Positions 1 through 5,350 of a DNA stretch of 9,281 nucleotides are shown piece after piece. The position numbers and the translations under genes are program-made. The stretch comes from Candidatus Woesearchaeota archaeon (GTDB lineage Archaea; Nanobdellota; Nanobdellia; UBA10117; WJKY01), in the NCBI GenBank assembly GCA_014728835.1, contig WJKY01000070.1, forward strand, positions 1-9,281, given 5' to 3'. The notes beneath the pieces were generated by a model. The model saw only the letters and a list, made by a program, of their open reading frames with translations, was not told the DNA's origin and did no database searches. Position 1 is the first letter of the stretch, and every line of letters begins with the position of its first letter.

Positions 1-351
1 AACATATTCTGATTCTGCTTGTAATTCTTGTTTTTTTTCTGCGAGCTTTTTCTTTAAATATCGGGCATAAAGCTCACGTATTCGATTCATATCTAAAGAC
101 CAGAAATATAAATACCACCATTTTTTTTCTTTATCTCTTTCCTTAGAATAAGTAATCAATCCTCTGCTTTGTAAGCGATAAAGAAGCCTTCTAGTAGCAT
201 TAACTTTTAATTTTAATTTTTCAGCTAATTTTTTCTCAGAAATTTGTTTTTGTCTTTCAAGAATTTTAATTATTTTTTGAGTGTCTTCATCTAAGTGAAC
301 ACCCATTTCTTCTAACATAGAAAGTGTTTTTTTCTTTTTGCGCCTCGCCAT
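1..351 (-). CDS. tfe: Transcription initiation factor TFE alpha subunit (TFIIE-alpha homologue), C-terminus cut by window edge
   Basis: Reading the minus strand from ATG at 351 gives 117 residues that run off the window at position 1. After a very basic start (MARRKKKK), residues about 18-70 form a winged-helix domain of the type that reads KIIKILERQKQISEKKLAEK with a later RLLYRLQSRGLI helix. It is followed by the TFE-typical stretch RDKEKKWWYLYFWSLD (about 73-88) and a charged helix. Archaeal TFE-alpha normally continues into a C-terminal zinc ribbon, which would lie outside the window. In the family this protein stabilises the open promoter complex with RNA polymerase, TBP and TFB. A good ribosome site, AAGGAG at 363-358, lies seven bases before the ATG and decides the start. 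The gene follows the site-2 protease by 44 bases on the same strand and may be co-transcribed with it; a weak TATA-like TTTATTAA at 387-380 is the alternative. Identity is from the motif pattern, without a database search. Confidence 0.85.
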   Translation of the reverse strand, partial: MARRKKKKTLSMLEEMGVHLDEDTQKIIKILERQKQISEKKLAEKLKLKVNATRRLLYRLQSRGLITYSKERDKEKKWWYLYFWSLDMNRIRELYARYLKKKLAEKKQELQAESEYV

Positions 352-395
352 TTATGTCTCCTTATATGGATTTACCTTTTTAATAAATGTTTTCA

Positions 396-1625
396 TTAAA
401 ATCCAAGGAAATATGGGCCTATTAAATTCATCAAAAGTAAAAATAGCGAGACTGTAACAAAAATAGTCCATATAGTTTTAATTAGTCTTTTTCGCTTTAC
501 TTTCTTACTTAAGACTGCTCTAAGCATTTGACCGCCGTCCATGATACCCAATGGAAGCAGATTTATTAATCCAATACCAATATTAAGCACAAATATCCAG
601 TTTAATAACTGCGCCAAATAAAATAATAATTTAGCAAATATGCCATATTTTTCTTGTGCTTCTGGTGTTGCATCCACGTTTTGACTAAACTGAATACCTA
701 TATATGGTTCAGATTTATTTTCAGGATTTTCAATTGTTTTTAACTCAACCAAATCTCCATCTATCTGCATAGTAATAACATCGCTTGGATTAACATTTTC
801 CATATAATTTACAAAATCTTTGGTTGTGTTTATTTCTTGATCATTAATTTTAGTGATTATATTGCCTTTTTTTATGCCGGCTTTTTTAGCTGGCAAAAGA
901 GGTTCTTGTTCTGGAGTTGTGCTCATAAGCTCAGTAAAAAGATTTTTTTCTTGTAATTCAGGACCCATTGTTTTTTCTACATAAAGTCCATTGGGCTCTA
1001 ATATGTTAGCAGTAGCAGGAATTACTGCGAAAGTAAGTATTAAGAAAATAACAAGCGCCCAAACTAAATTAGAAAAAGGGCCTGCTCCGTAAATTGATAA
1101 TTGTTTTTTTAATGGCAATCTTTTAAGTTTCTTTGGGTCTGGCTCAACAAAAGCTAAAGGAAGTAAAGCTAACATTCCTACGCCTGCTGATTTTAATTTA
1201 GCTCCCCAGCTTTCAGCTACAAAACCATGTGCAAATTCATGAACAATAATAATAAATGCTAAAGCTAAAATTCCATACCAAAATGGCAAGAATATTGGTG
1301 AACCTGGAATTTTTATTCCTGGTAAAACCGGACTTACAGCAGGAATTGTTCCAGGAACAATAAGCATTTCAATAAATTTCCAAGTTAAAAATCCTAAAAT
1401 AACAATCATTCCAATAAATGCAACTGGAATAGAAGCATAACCAAACCATTGCCAAAACCTTGGTGATTTTTTAGCTATTTTGCTAATTTGTTTTGCCCAA
1501 AACTTTGATTTGTAGAGAAATAATATATTATACTGCACATTAATTTTGCTTCTGCGCAGCCAGAAAAATAATCCTATACACAAATAAAAAATAATAATTG
1601 AAGCTAAATTCCAGTCAATGGCCAT
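396..1625 (-). CDS. Site-2 protease family (M50) intramembrane zinc metalloprotease with internal PDZ domain
   Basis: The 409-residue product has the complete M50 layout. Membrane segments lie at about 5-23, 63-90, 113-135, 183-205, 336-358 and 384-404. The zinc-binding HEFAH motif is at residues 129-133 inside a membrane helix. A PDZ-like domain occupies about 245-300 (AKKAGIKKGNIITKINDQ), and the second catalytic motif NLLPLGIMDGG spans 355-365 with Asp363 as the third zinc ligand. Such enzymes cut substrate transmembrane helices, often releasing membrane-anchored regulators; the substrate here is unknown. Length and motif spacing fit an intact gene. The start is well supported: a TATA box is centred about 23 bases upstream of the ATG, leaving essentially no leader, and no Shine-Dalgarno sequence is present. 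That is the usual picture of a leaderless archaeal mRNA. It lies between rpoN and tfe on the same strand. Confidence 0.93.
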   Translation of the reverse strand: MAIDWNLASIIIFYLCIGLFFWLRRSKINVQYNILFLYKSKFWAKQISKIAKKSPRFWQWFGYASIPVAFIGMIVILGFLTWKFIEMLIVPGTIPAVSPVLPGIKIPGSPIFLPFWYGILALAFIIIVHEFAHGFVAESWGAKLKSAGVGMLALLPLAFVEPDPKKLKRLPLKKQLSIYGAGPFSNLVWALVIFLILTFAVIPATANILEPNGLYVEKTMGPELQEKNLFTELMSTTPEQEPLLPAKKAGIKKGNIITKINDQEINTTKDFVNYMENVNPSDVITMQIDGDLVELKTIENPENKSEPYIGIQFSQNVDATPEAQEKYGIFAKLLFYLAQLLNWIFVLNIGIGLINLLPLGIMDGGQMLRAVLSKKVKRKRLIKTIWTIFVTVSLFLLLMNLIGPYFLGF

Positions 1626-1644
1626 AATCCTAAAATCGAAAGAT

Positions 1645-1652
1645 TATATAAA
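1645..1652 (-). promoter_or_regulatory. TATA box of the site-2 protease gene (leaderless promoter)
   Basis: The minus strand reads AGCTATTTATATAATC here, with the TATA element TTTATATA centred about 23 bases before the ATG at 1625. In archaea transcription starts roughly 23-27 bases after the TATA centre, so the transcript would begin at or next to the start codon. It sits in the 36-base gap after the rpoN stop. Confidence 0.65.
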
Positions 1653-1661
1653 TAGCTTTTG

Positions 1662-1859
1662 TTACGCCTTTTTGTACCTAGCAACTGTATCAATTAGCTC
1701 AATATGACCTAAAAACAATGCTCTGCAGCAATACCGCTCTAAACCTAGCTTGTCTAAAGCTTCTTTTTTAGGTGTGCCTGCTTTAACTAGTTCCTGAAAA
1801 TCTTTCCATAAATGTCCTACAGGCTTACCGCAGCTGAAACATCTTATTGGAATCATCAT
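1662..1859 (-). CDS. rpoN: DNA-directed RNA polymerase subunit N (Rpo10)
   Basis: A 65-residue protein matching the archaeal Rpo10/eukaryotic Rpb10 zinc-bundle family in length and motifs. The N-terminal IPIRCFSCGKPVG carries CxxC (Cys7, Cys10), and the diagnostic double cysteine CC at 44-45 follows in ERYCCRALFLGHIELID. The four cysteines bind one zinc; the subunit helps join Rpo3 and Rpo11 to the large subunits of the polymerase core. Its ATG overlaps the stop of the upstream 82-residue membrane protein gene as ATGA, so translation is probably coupled; a second ATG lies directly after the first. In most archaea rpoN directly follows rps9. Here a plus-strand island and one or two small membrane protein genes lie between them, and rpoK is not seen nearby. 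Confidence 0.95.
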   Translation of the reverse strand: MMIPIRCFSCGKPVGHLWKDFQELVKAGTPKKEALDKLGLERYCCRALFLGHIELIDTVARYKKA

Positions 1860-2104
1860 TTTTTCCGCTCCTTTATAGCATCTCTTATTTCTCTAAGAAT
1901 GCTTGTTTGCTCATCAAATCTTGTTTCGGTTCTATCTATGGCTTGCCAAGTTAGAATTACAGCAAAAAATGTTAATCCAAGTGCTAATTGGTTAGTTGTT
2001 GGACTTGAACCAAAAATTTTCCAAGCAAATAAAATTAATAAAATAATAATAGCTATCCAAAACATTATTGAGGACAGTTCTATTTTTTTCTTTGTCATTA
2101 TCAC
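1856..2104 (-). CDS. Small two-segment membrane protein of unknown function
   Basis: An 82-residue protein that I do not recognise. After a short basic N-terminus it has two hydrophobic segments, about residues 13-29 (MFWIAIIILLILFAWKI) and 39-57 (QLALGLTFFAVILTWQAID). A charged helical tail follows (RFDEQTSILREIRDAIKERKK) and could be a short coiled coil. The start is either GTG at 2104 or ATG at 2098; the GTG overlaps the TGA of the upstream 28-residue ORF, and the ATG is four bases after it. At the other end its TGA overlaps the rpoN ATG. This tight coupling on both sides argues for a real gene in a small operon with rpoN, and suggests constitutive expression but not a function. Confidence 0.7.
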   Translation of the reverse strand: MIMTKKKIELSSIMFWIAIIILLILFAWKIFGSSPTTNQLALGLTFFAVILTWQAIDRTETRFDEQTSILREIRDAIKERKK

Positions 2105-2187
2105 ACCAAAAAGCTAAGTAATAATAAAAGTAATAATATTGCTGCTAATACCAAAAAAGGGATATCTTTTTTTCTCAGCCTTATCAT
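2101..2187 (-). CDS. Possible 28-residue single-pass membrane peptide
   Basis: From ATG at 2187 the minus strand encodes 28 residues. A basic start, MIRLRKKD, is followed by an uninterrupted hydrophobic run rich in leucine up to the stop TGA. That stop overlaps the GTG start of the next membrane protein gene. A TATA-like TTTTAAAA lies about 28 bases before the ATG, consistent with a leaderless transcript. Directly upstream in the same frame the codons read CPICK, but no start codon was found for a longer form, so this may be the remnant of a zinc-ribbon plus membrane-helix protein. Short hydrophobic ORFs arise by chance in AT-rich DNA, so confidence is limited. Confidence 0.4.
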   Translation of the reverse strand: MIRLRKKDIPFLVLAAILLLLLLLSFLV

Positions 2188-2211
2188 TTTACAAATAGGG
2201 CAAAGTTGACC

Positions 2212-2219
2212 TTTTAAAA
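2212..2219 (-). promoter_or_regulatory. Candidate TATA box for the 28-residue ORF, 82-residue membrane protein and rpoN
   Basis: GGTTTTAAAAGG on the minus strand is centred about 28 bases before ATG 2187, the spacing expected of a leaderless archaeal promoter. It faces away from the island promoter; the gene-free stretch 2188-2359 thus holds two divergent promoters and little else visible. Confidence 0.35.
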
Positions 2220-2273
2220 CCTTTCTCTTGCTGAAACTAGCTTCTACTGTGCTTTTGCTTAAAAACCATAAGC

Positions 2274-2281
2274 TTTATAAA
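2274..2281 (+). promoter_or_regulatory. TATA box of the six-gene plus-strand island
   Basis: TTTATAAA, preceded by a purine-rich BRE-like ATAAGC, is a near-consensus archaeal TATA box. Transcription would start near 2300-2305, leaving a leader of about 55-60 bases before the first island gene at 2360. That leader contains the dyad at 2316-2331 and a GGAGG ribosome site at 2345-2349. No comparable TATA box was noticed between the six island genes, so this may drive all of them. Confidence 0.6.
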
Positions 2282-2315
2282 CCCTTAAAAGACTACTTAT
2301 TAGTAAGAATAACAC

Positions 2316-2331
2316 CTCTGATACATCAGAG
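2316..2331 (+). promoter_or_regulatory. Perfect dyad in the island leader (operator or RNA hairpin)
   Basis: CTCTGAT-AC-ATCAGAG is a perfect 7-base inverted repeat with a 2-base centre, about 15 bases after the predicted transcription start and 13 bases before the GGAGG ribosome site. It could be an operator, for example for the AbrB-type protein encoded in the island, or a leader hairpin (the loop would have to open by one or two pairs). A second, weaker dyad, CTTA-TTAG-TAAG, lies at 2296-2307. Confidence 0.45.
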
Positions 2332-2359
2332 ATGTAAATTTCATGGAGGAAAATTAAAA

Positions 2360-2755
2360 ATGGAAAACTATCAAAAAGAAATTAAAGAAATCTATAAGTC
2401 ATATGTAAATGGCGATATTGACAGTGAGGAAGCTCTTTATCAAATGATTGAGATTGCTCCTACACTTAAAAAAGTAAATTTTGATGCAAATACTAACAAA
2501 TTAACTGTTGAAGTTGAAAATAATGGATGCCCTGAAAGATTTAGTTTACCTTACAAAAGCAAACGTAAAAAAATACGTAAAAGAGTAGCTGAATTAGTTT
2601 CTCTTTTAAGCAAATATACTAGTAGACATGTCAAACAAGGAAGCGCTAGCAATAGAAATAAAATACGCTTTGGACCTAACAGTTCAACAAATCATAAATT
2701 GCAAGGATTAGAACAAGTTGTTCAGGATAACTTTGATCGTGCAATTAGTAATTAA
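2360..2755 (+). CDS. Island gene 1: unrecognised 131-residue basic protein
   Basis: I do not recognise this protein. The open frame reaches back to 2228, but the ATG at 2360 is chosen because GGAGG lies at 2345-2349 with suitable spacing and the TATA box leaves no room for an earlier start. Residues 1-34 are an acidic, probably helical region. Residues 35-62 look like beta strands (KLTVEVENNGC). From residue 66 it turns strongly basic, with KSKRKKIRKR followed by a helix AELVSLLSKYTSRHV, suggesting nucleic-acid or ribosome contact; this is inference from charge alone. The NNGC tetrapeptide also occurs in the next gene's product. It is the promoter-proximal gene of the island, 13 bases before gene 2. 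Confidence 0.7.
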   Translation: MENYQKEIKEIYKSYVNGDIDSEEALYQMIEIAPTLKKVNFDANTNKLTVEVENNGCPERFSLPYKSKRKKIRKRVAELVSLLSKYTSRHVKQGSASNRNKIRFGPNSSTNHKLQGLEQVVQDNFDRAISN

Positions 2756-2768
2756 AGGTATATTAAAA

Positions 2769-2999
2769 ATGGAAAATAAATATCAACAAAGCACAGAATT
2801 AAAAGCAGTTAAAGATATTAGTAAATATTTTCAGAATGGAAATTATGAAGCTATTAAGAACATAATTAACAAATATCAAAATGTGGCTGAAACAATAGCT
2901 AATAATGGCTGTGATAATAAAAGTCTTGATAGCATTCTTAAAGTAATTGAAAAAGGTCAAAACCTATATGATACTTTAATTGGTGATGTGGAGGCGTAA
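2769..2999 (+). CDS. Island gene 2: unrecognised 76-residue helical protein
   Basis: No family recognised. The frame is open further upstream, but ATG 2769 gives a product beginning MENKYQQS, similar to the MENYQKE start of gene 1, and has a weak AAAGG ribosome site at the end of gene 1. The protein is almost wholly helical, with ISKYFQNGNYEAIKNIINKY at about residues 17-36; the GNYEAI turn matches the glycine/aromatic/alanine pattern of TPR-like hairpins seen in genes 3 and 4. A single cysteine occurs in NNGC. Its stop overlaps the start of gene 3 as TAATG, so the two are translationally coupled. Confidence 0.65.
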   Translation: MENKYQQSTELKAVKDISKYFQNGNYEAIKNIINKYQNVAETIANNGCDNKSLDSILKVIEKGQNLYDTLIGDVEA

Positions 3000-3535
3000 T
3001 GGCAAATAAAGATTTAGAAAACAAATGTTCAGATTCGTATTTATATAACGGAAAAGTTTTGTGTAGAGCTAAGTGGAATTGTCCTGAGCAAAGCAAAAGA
3101 AAAATCCTAACTGGAGAACAATATGGAATAAGCAATAAAATAACTTCTGGAGTTTCATTACCTATGTGCAAAGCTAGAGGTCAAATAGATGATGAAACTA
3201 AAGCAGCTTATTTAGAAACTGATGCAACAAAGGATTTAGACAAAGGTAAATATAATTCTGCAATTAGAAAATATAGAAAAGCAAGTGAATTATCTGATTT
3301 AAGTTACGACAAAAAATCAGAATTAATAAAAGAACATTCTGTTAAAGATTTAGGAAATGGAAATTTTAAAGAGTTTATAATGCATCTTAGTTTAGCTGAT
3401 ATTAATCCAGAAGCAATATTAGAAAGTATAAAGATAAGTTCTCTTGACAATTATAATCAAAATAAAAACCAATCAGATTGGAAACTTTATAGAAAAGCTG
3501 ATAGCTGGCTTGAGAAAATAGAGGGGTCAAAATAA
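2999..3535 (+). CDS. Island gene 3: cysteine-containing N-terminal domain plus TPR-like helices
   Basis: A 178-residue protein with no recognised family. The ATG overlaps the gene 2 stop and is preceded by GGAGG at 2990-2994, a strong ribosome site. Residues 1-60 carry four cysteines (10, 22, 28 and 57) in a context GKVLCRAKWNCPEQ, which could be a small metal-binding or disulphide domain. Residues about 68-95 read as a good TPR repeat (KDLDKGKYNSAIRKYRKAS), followed by a second hairpin (KDLGNGNFKEFIMHLSLADI). TPR-like helices usually bind other proteins; a role as an adaptor with genes 2 and 4, which share the same G-N/K-aromatic motif, is inference. Gene 4 starts one base after its stop. 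Confidence 0.75.
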   Translation: MANKDLENKCSDSYLYNGKVLCRAKWNCPEQSKRKILTGEQYGISNKITSGVSLPMCKARGQIDDETKAAYLETDATKDLDKGKYNSAIRKYRKASELSDLSYDKKSELIKEHSVKDLGNGNFKEFIMHLSLADINPEAILESIKISSLDNYNQNKNQSDWKLYRKADSWLEKIEGSK

Positions 3536-3536
3536 G

Positions 3537-4385
3537 ATGGTTAATCCAACATTAGAACAAATACAAAAACTAATCAAAGTAAATAATCAAGGGGATTTAG
3601 AAAAAGAGGTCGAAGAAGGAAATTTCTCAGCGCCTGAAATTACTGATTCTATTATTGCATTTATAATGGATGATAAAATTTACTGGAAAGATGCAGATAA
3701 GTTAATGGAAAATTTAGTAGATATTTTTGAATTAGATAAACATCAAGGACTATTAGGAATTTATGTTACTGCGACTGCAACTGAAAGAGAACGCCAAGAA
3801 CATATTAAAAAATATAATTTTAATATTAAAGACTTTAAATCTAAAACTCTTGCACCAAAAGAATATTTAGAAGAAAGTATCAGACAAGAACAAAATGGAA
3901 ATTTATTTGATGCTGTAGAATTAGCATTAGATTCTAAAGATTATAATCAAATAAATAAACTTTGTGATAAAATAATCACTGATAAAGATTTACCTTTTGC
4001 TGAAAAAGCACAGATTATTGAAGGAATAGCTACATTTTTATCAAAAGAAACATTAGATTTCGATAGTGTAGAAAAAATTTATAGAGTAGCTAGTGAATTT
4101 TATGAAAAAGCAGCTGAATTAAATGAAAATAATATTACTTTTCATAAACTAGATAATAAGGCTATGCCAGAATTTATTAGAAAAATTGTATATTCTAACA
4201 GTAAACAAACATACAATAAAGCACGCTTTTATAATCGTGCAGCTATTTGCGCAGAATCTGCTGGTGATTATAAAAGAGCTAATACATTAGAAGCTTTAGC
4301 ATCTCAATATACAGAAAATCTAGAAGTATCTGAAAAAGAACGTGAAGCACTAGAAAACTTTGATTTGGATTTGGAGGGACAATAA
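3537..4385 (+). CDS. Island gene 4: 282-residue TPR-like alpha-helical repeat protein
   Basis: The largest island protein; no family recognised by eye. It begins one base after gene 3 with GAGGGG at 3521-3526 as ribosome site. It is acidic, without signal peptide or membrane segment, and nearly all helical. TPR-like units are visible near residues 116-142 (EYLEESIRQEQNGNLFDAVE) and near 220-260, where NRAAICAESAGDYKRANTLE has the small-residue and G-aromatic-A spacing of a TPR hairpin. The region between has further helical hairpins. The likely role is protein binding in the cytoplasm. Tight coupling to genes 3 and 5 suggests a common product set. Confidence 0.75.
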   Translation: MVNPTLEQIQKLIKVNNQGDLEKEVEEGNFSAPEITDSIIAFIMDDKIYWKDADKLMENLVDIFELDKHQGLLGIYVTATATERERQEHIKKYNFNIKDFKSKTLAPKEYLEESIRQEQNGNLFDAVELALDSKDYNQINKLCDKIITDKDLPFAEKAQIIEGIATFLSKETLDFDSVEKIYRVASEFYEKAAELNENNITFHKLDNKAMPEFIRKIVYSNSKQTYNKARFYNRAAICAESAGDYKRANTLEALASQYTENLEVSEKEREALENFDLDLEGQ

Positions 4386-4386
4386 A

Positions 4387-4524
4387 ATGAAACAATTCAT
4401 TATCACTAAAAAAATAGCAAAGCATGGAAGGCAAGCTATATTAGTAATTCCAAAGATTTTGCAAAAAGCATTGAAGCCAGACACTTTAGTTGAAGTGCAG
4501 ATTAAGGTATTGGAGGATAAATAA
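4387..4524 (+). CDS. Island gene 5: 45-residue AbrB/MazE/SpoVT-type DNA-binding protein
   Basis: A short gene easily missed by length filters. The ATG lies one base after the gene 4 stop and has GGAGGG at 4373-4378. The 45-residue product shows the swapped-hairpin AbrB pattern: a first strand FIITKKIAKHGRQAILVIPK with the characteristic G-R-x-A-x-x-V-I-P-K core, then a helix ILQKALKPDTLVEVQI and a last strand. This fold forms dimers that bind DNA, as in antitoxins such as MazE and in regulators such as AbrB. Here it probably represses or tunes the island promoter, the dyad at 2316-2331 being a candidate target; that link is inference. It could instead be the antitoxin of the following gene, but gene 6 resembles no toxin I know. 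Confidence 0.75.
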   Translation: MKQFIITKKIAKHGRQAILVIPKILQKALKPDTLVEVQIKVLEDK

Positions 4525-4525
4525 A

Positions 4526-4828
4526 ATGTATGAAGAATGTGAACCTGATGCAATATACAATTGCCCAAAAGCAGATAAAGATGATTGTCCTATCATGGAT
4601 GAAGTTAATGAATTATCATCTTATCTAGCTAAAGTAGAGGTTAAAAAACCATTGTATATTTCATTTTCAGGGGTCAATAATATAGGAAAAATACACTGTA
4701 ATATAAGACACTATGCGACTAAGCCAGTTTGTAAATTTTTAGAAAAATTAAATACAGAATTAACAACATCACAAAAGATGATTTTATTAAAAGGCAAAAA
4801 ACAAACAACACTAAAAGATTATCTGTAA
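4526..4828 (+). CDS. Island gene 6: unrecognised 100-residue cysteine-containing protein
   Basis: Starts one base after gene 5, with GGAGG at 4512-4516. I do not recognise the family. The N-terminus has regularly spaced cysteines (5, 13 and 21, in NCPKADKDDCP), and further on there are Cys58, His62 and Cys69, so a metal site is possible. The middle (PLYISFSGV) looks like a beta strand and the C-terminus is helical and basic. It has no PIN, RelE or MazF motif that would make it an obvious partner toxin for the AbrB-type gene. Its last ten bases overlap the end of rps9 on the opposite strand, so the island ends exactly where the ribosomal operon ends. Confidence 0.7.
   Translation: MYEECEPDAIYNCPKADKDDCPIMDEVNELSSYLAKVEVKKPLYISFSGVNNIGKIHCNIRHYATKPVCKFLEKLNTELTTSQKMILLKGKKQTTLKDYL
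4797..4810 (-). terminator. Candidate oligo-T terminator of the ribosomal protein operon
   Basis: Just past the rps9 stop the minus strand reads TTGTTTGTTTTTTG, a T-rich stretch of the kind at which archaeal RNA polymerase terminates. It lies inside the 3' end of island gene 6. No hairpin precedes it. On the plus strand, T-rich DNA around 4869-4889 inside rps9 could serve the island in the same way. Confidence 0.35.
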
Positions 4829-5232
4829 GATTTCTGTCGTTTTGCACGAGCTCTGCTGTGTGTCATTGGTTTTCTTGTTTCTTTTCTTCGTGTATCTGCA
4901 ACCAATAAATGCCTGTCATAATCTAAATATTCTTTTTTTAGTTTTTCAGAATCAGTATAATCAACCAAAGCTTTTGCAATTGCTAAGCGAACAGCTTCTG
5001 TTTGTGAGCTCCACCCACCGCCTTTGACATTTACTTTGATATTAACTTTTGATGTTACTTTTGGGCCAGCAATTGCAAGTGCTTCTTTGATTCTAAGGCG
5101 TGCGATTTCTGGTTCATAAAGATGCAATGGTATGCTATTAATTTTAAGAATACCTTTTCCTAAGCGAACAGTAGCTCTAGCTACAGCAGATTTTCTTTTT
5201 CCTGATGCATGAGATACTTTTGGTTTTGCCAT
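4819..5232 (-). CDS. rps9: Small subunit ribosomal protein S9 (uS9)
   Basis: A 137-residue protein with all uS9 hallmarks: SGKRKSAVARATVRLGKG near residues 10-27, GGGWSSQTEAVRLAIAKAL at 71-89 and the invariant C-terminus RAKRQKSYR, which reaches the P-site tRNA in the ribosome. Length is normal for archaea. The start is unusual. ATG 5232 has no Shine-Dalgarno sequence and stands one base after the TAA of a 35-codon ORF that begins with the same nine residues apart from position 2. That upstream ATG (5341) has the position and GGTGG ribosome site expected of the original gene. The present start is therefore probably reached by reinitiation across TAAGATG. The gene ends in a 10-base convergent overlap with island gene 6. 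Confidence 0.96.
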   Translation of the reverse strand: MAKPKVSHASGKRKSAVARATVRLGKGILKINSIPLHLYEPEIARLRIKEALAIAGPKVTSKVNIKVNVKGGGWSSQTEAVRLAIAKALVDYTDSEKLKKEYLDYDRHLLVADTRRKETRKPMTHSRARAKRQKSYR

Positions 5233-5245
5233 CTTATTTTATATT

Positions 5246-5314
5246 TTCAGCTAAGCTGAACTGTGTATTCTGCCATGCTGAATACGCATAGCCTACATCC
5301 GCGGCTTTGCGGAT
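5246..5314 (-). repeat. Palindromic insert A (three hairpins) between rpl13 and rps9
   Basis: On the minus strand hairpin 1 is ATCCGC/GCGGAT (5314-5297), then a linker GTAGGCTATGC, hairpin 2 GTATTC/GAATAC (5285-5265), the trinucleotide ACA, and hairpin 3 TTCAGC/GCTGAA (5260-5246). The order of parts matches the tRNA-Ser T-loop intron, and hairpins 1-2 match insert B. It is richer in G and C than its surroundings. It interrupts a duplicated rps9 start. Confidence 0.7.
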
Positions 5315-5341
5315 TGCGTGAGATACTTTTGGTTTTACCAT
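5315..5341 (-). repeat. Upstream copy of a 27-base direct repeat (rps9 codons 1-9)
   Basis: The minus-strand 27-mer starting ATGGTAAAACCAAAAG matches 5232-5206 (ATGGCAAAACCAAAAG) with only two differences, one changing residue 2 and one silent in His8. The copies are 109 bases apart and flank palindromic insert A. The duplication keeps an intact rps9 start downstream of the insert. Confidence 0.9.
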
Positions 5342-5350
5342 TTTTAGTTT

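Larger units (their letters stand above)
5234..5341 (-). pseudogene. Duplicated rps9 5' end: 35-codon leader ORF reading into a palindromic insert
   Basis: From ATG 5341, nine bases after the L13 stop, the frame reads MVKPKVSHA, matching S9 residues 1-9 (MAKPKVSHA) except residue 2. It then runs through the palindromic insert (IRKAADVGYAY and onward) to a TAA one base before the real S9 ATG. It occupies the place where the original rps9 start should be. It is either a decayed remnant or a coupled leader peptide that brings ribosomes to the S9 start. Whether it is translated cannot be told from sequence. Confidence 0.6.

Noticed and set aside
2228..2359. Extension of island gene 1 to an ATG at 2228
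   Set aside because: The extension would start before the TATA box at 2274-2281; the GGAGG at 2345-2349 supports ATG 2360.
2228..4828. CRISPR array, insertion sequence or integrase associated with the island
   Set aside because: No regularly spaced repeats, terminal inverted repeats, transposase or recombinase motifs were seen in or beside the island.
4387..4828. Genes 5-6 as a classical toxin-antitoxin pair
   Set aside because: Gene 5 is antitoxin-like, but gene 6 lacks any toxin motif I know (PIN, MazF, RelE, Fic), and both are fused into a longer operon.
5206..5341. Insert A as a spliced mRNA intron of rps9
   Set aside because: Joining the two repeat copies would restore S9 in frame, but the long direct repeats and the lack of a closing bulge-helix-bulge argue for insertion with duplication. 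Spliced cDNA would overturn this.
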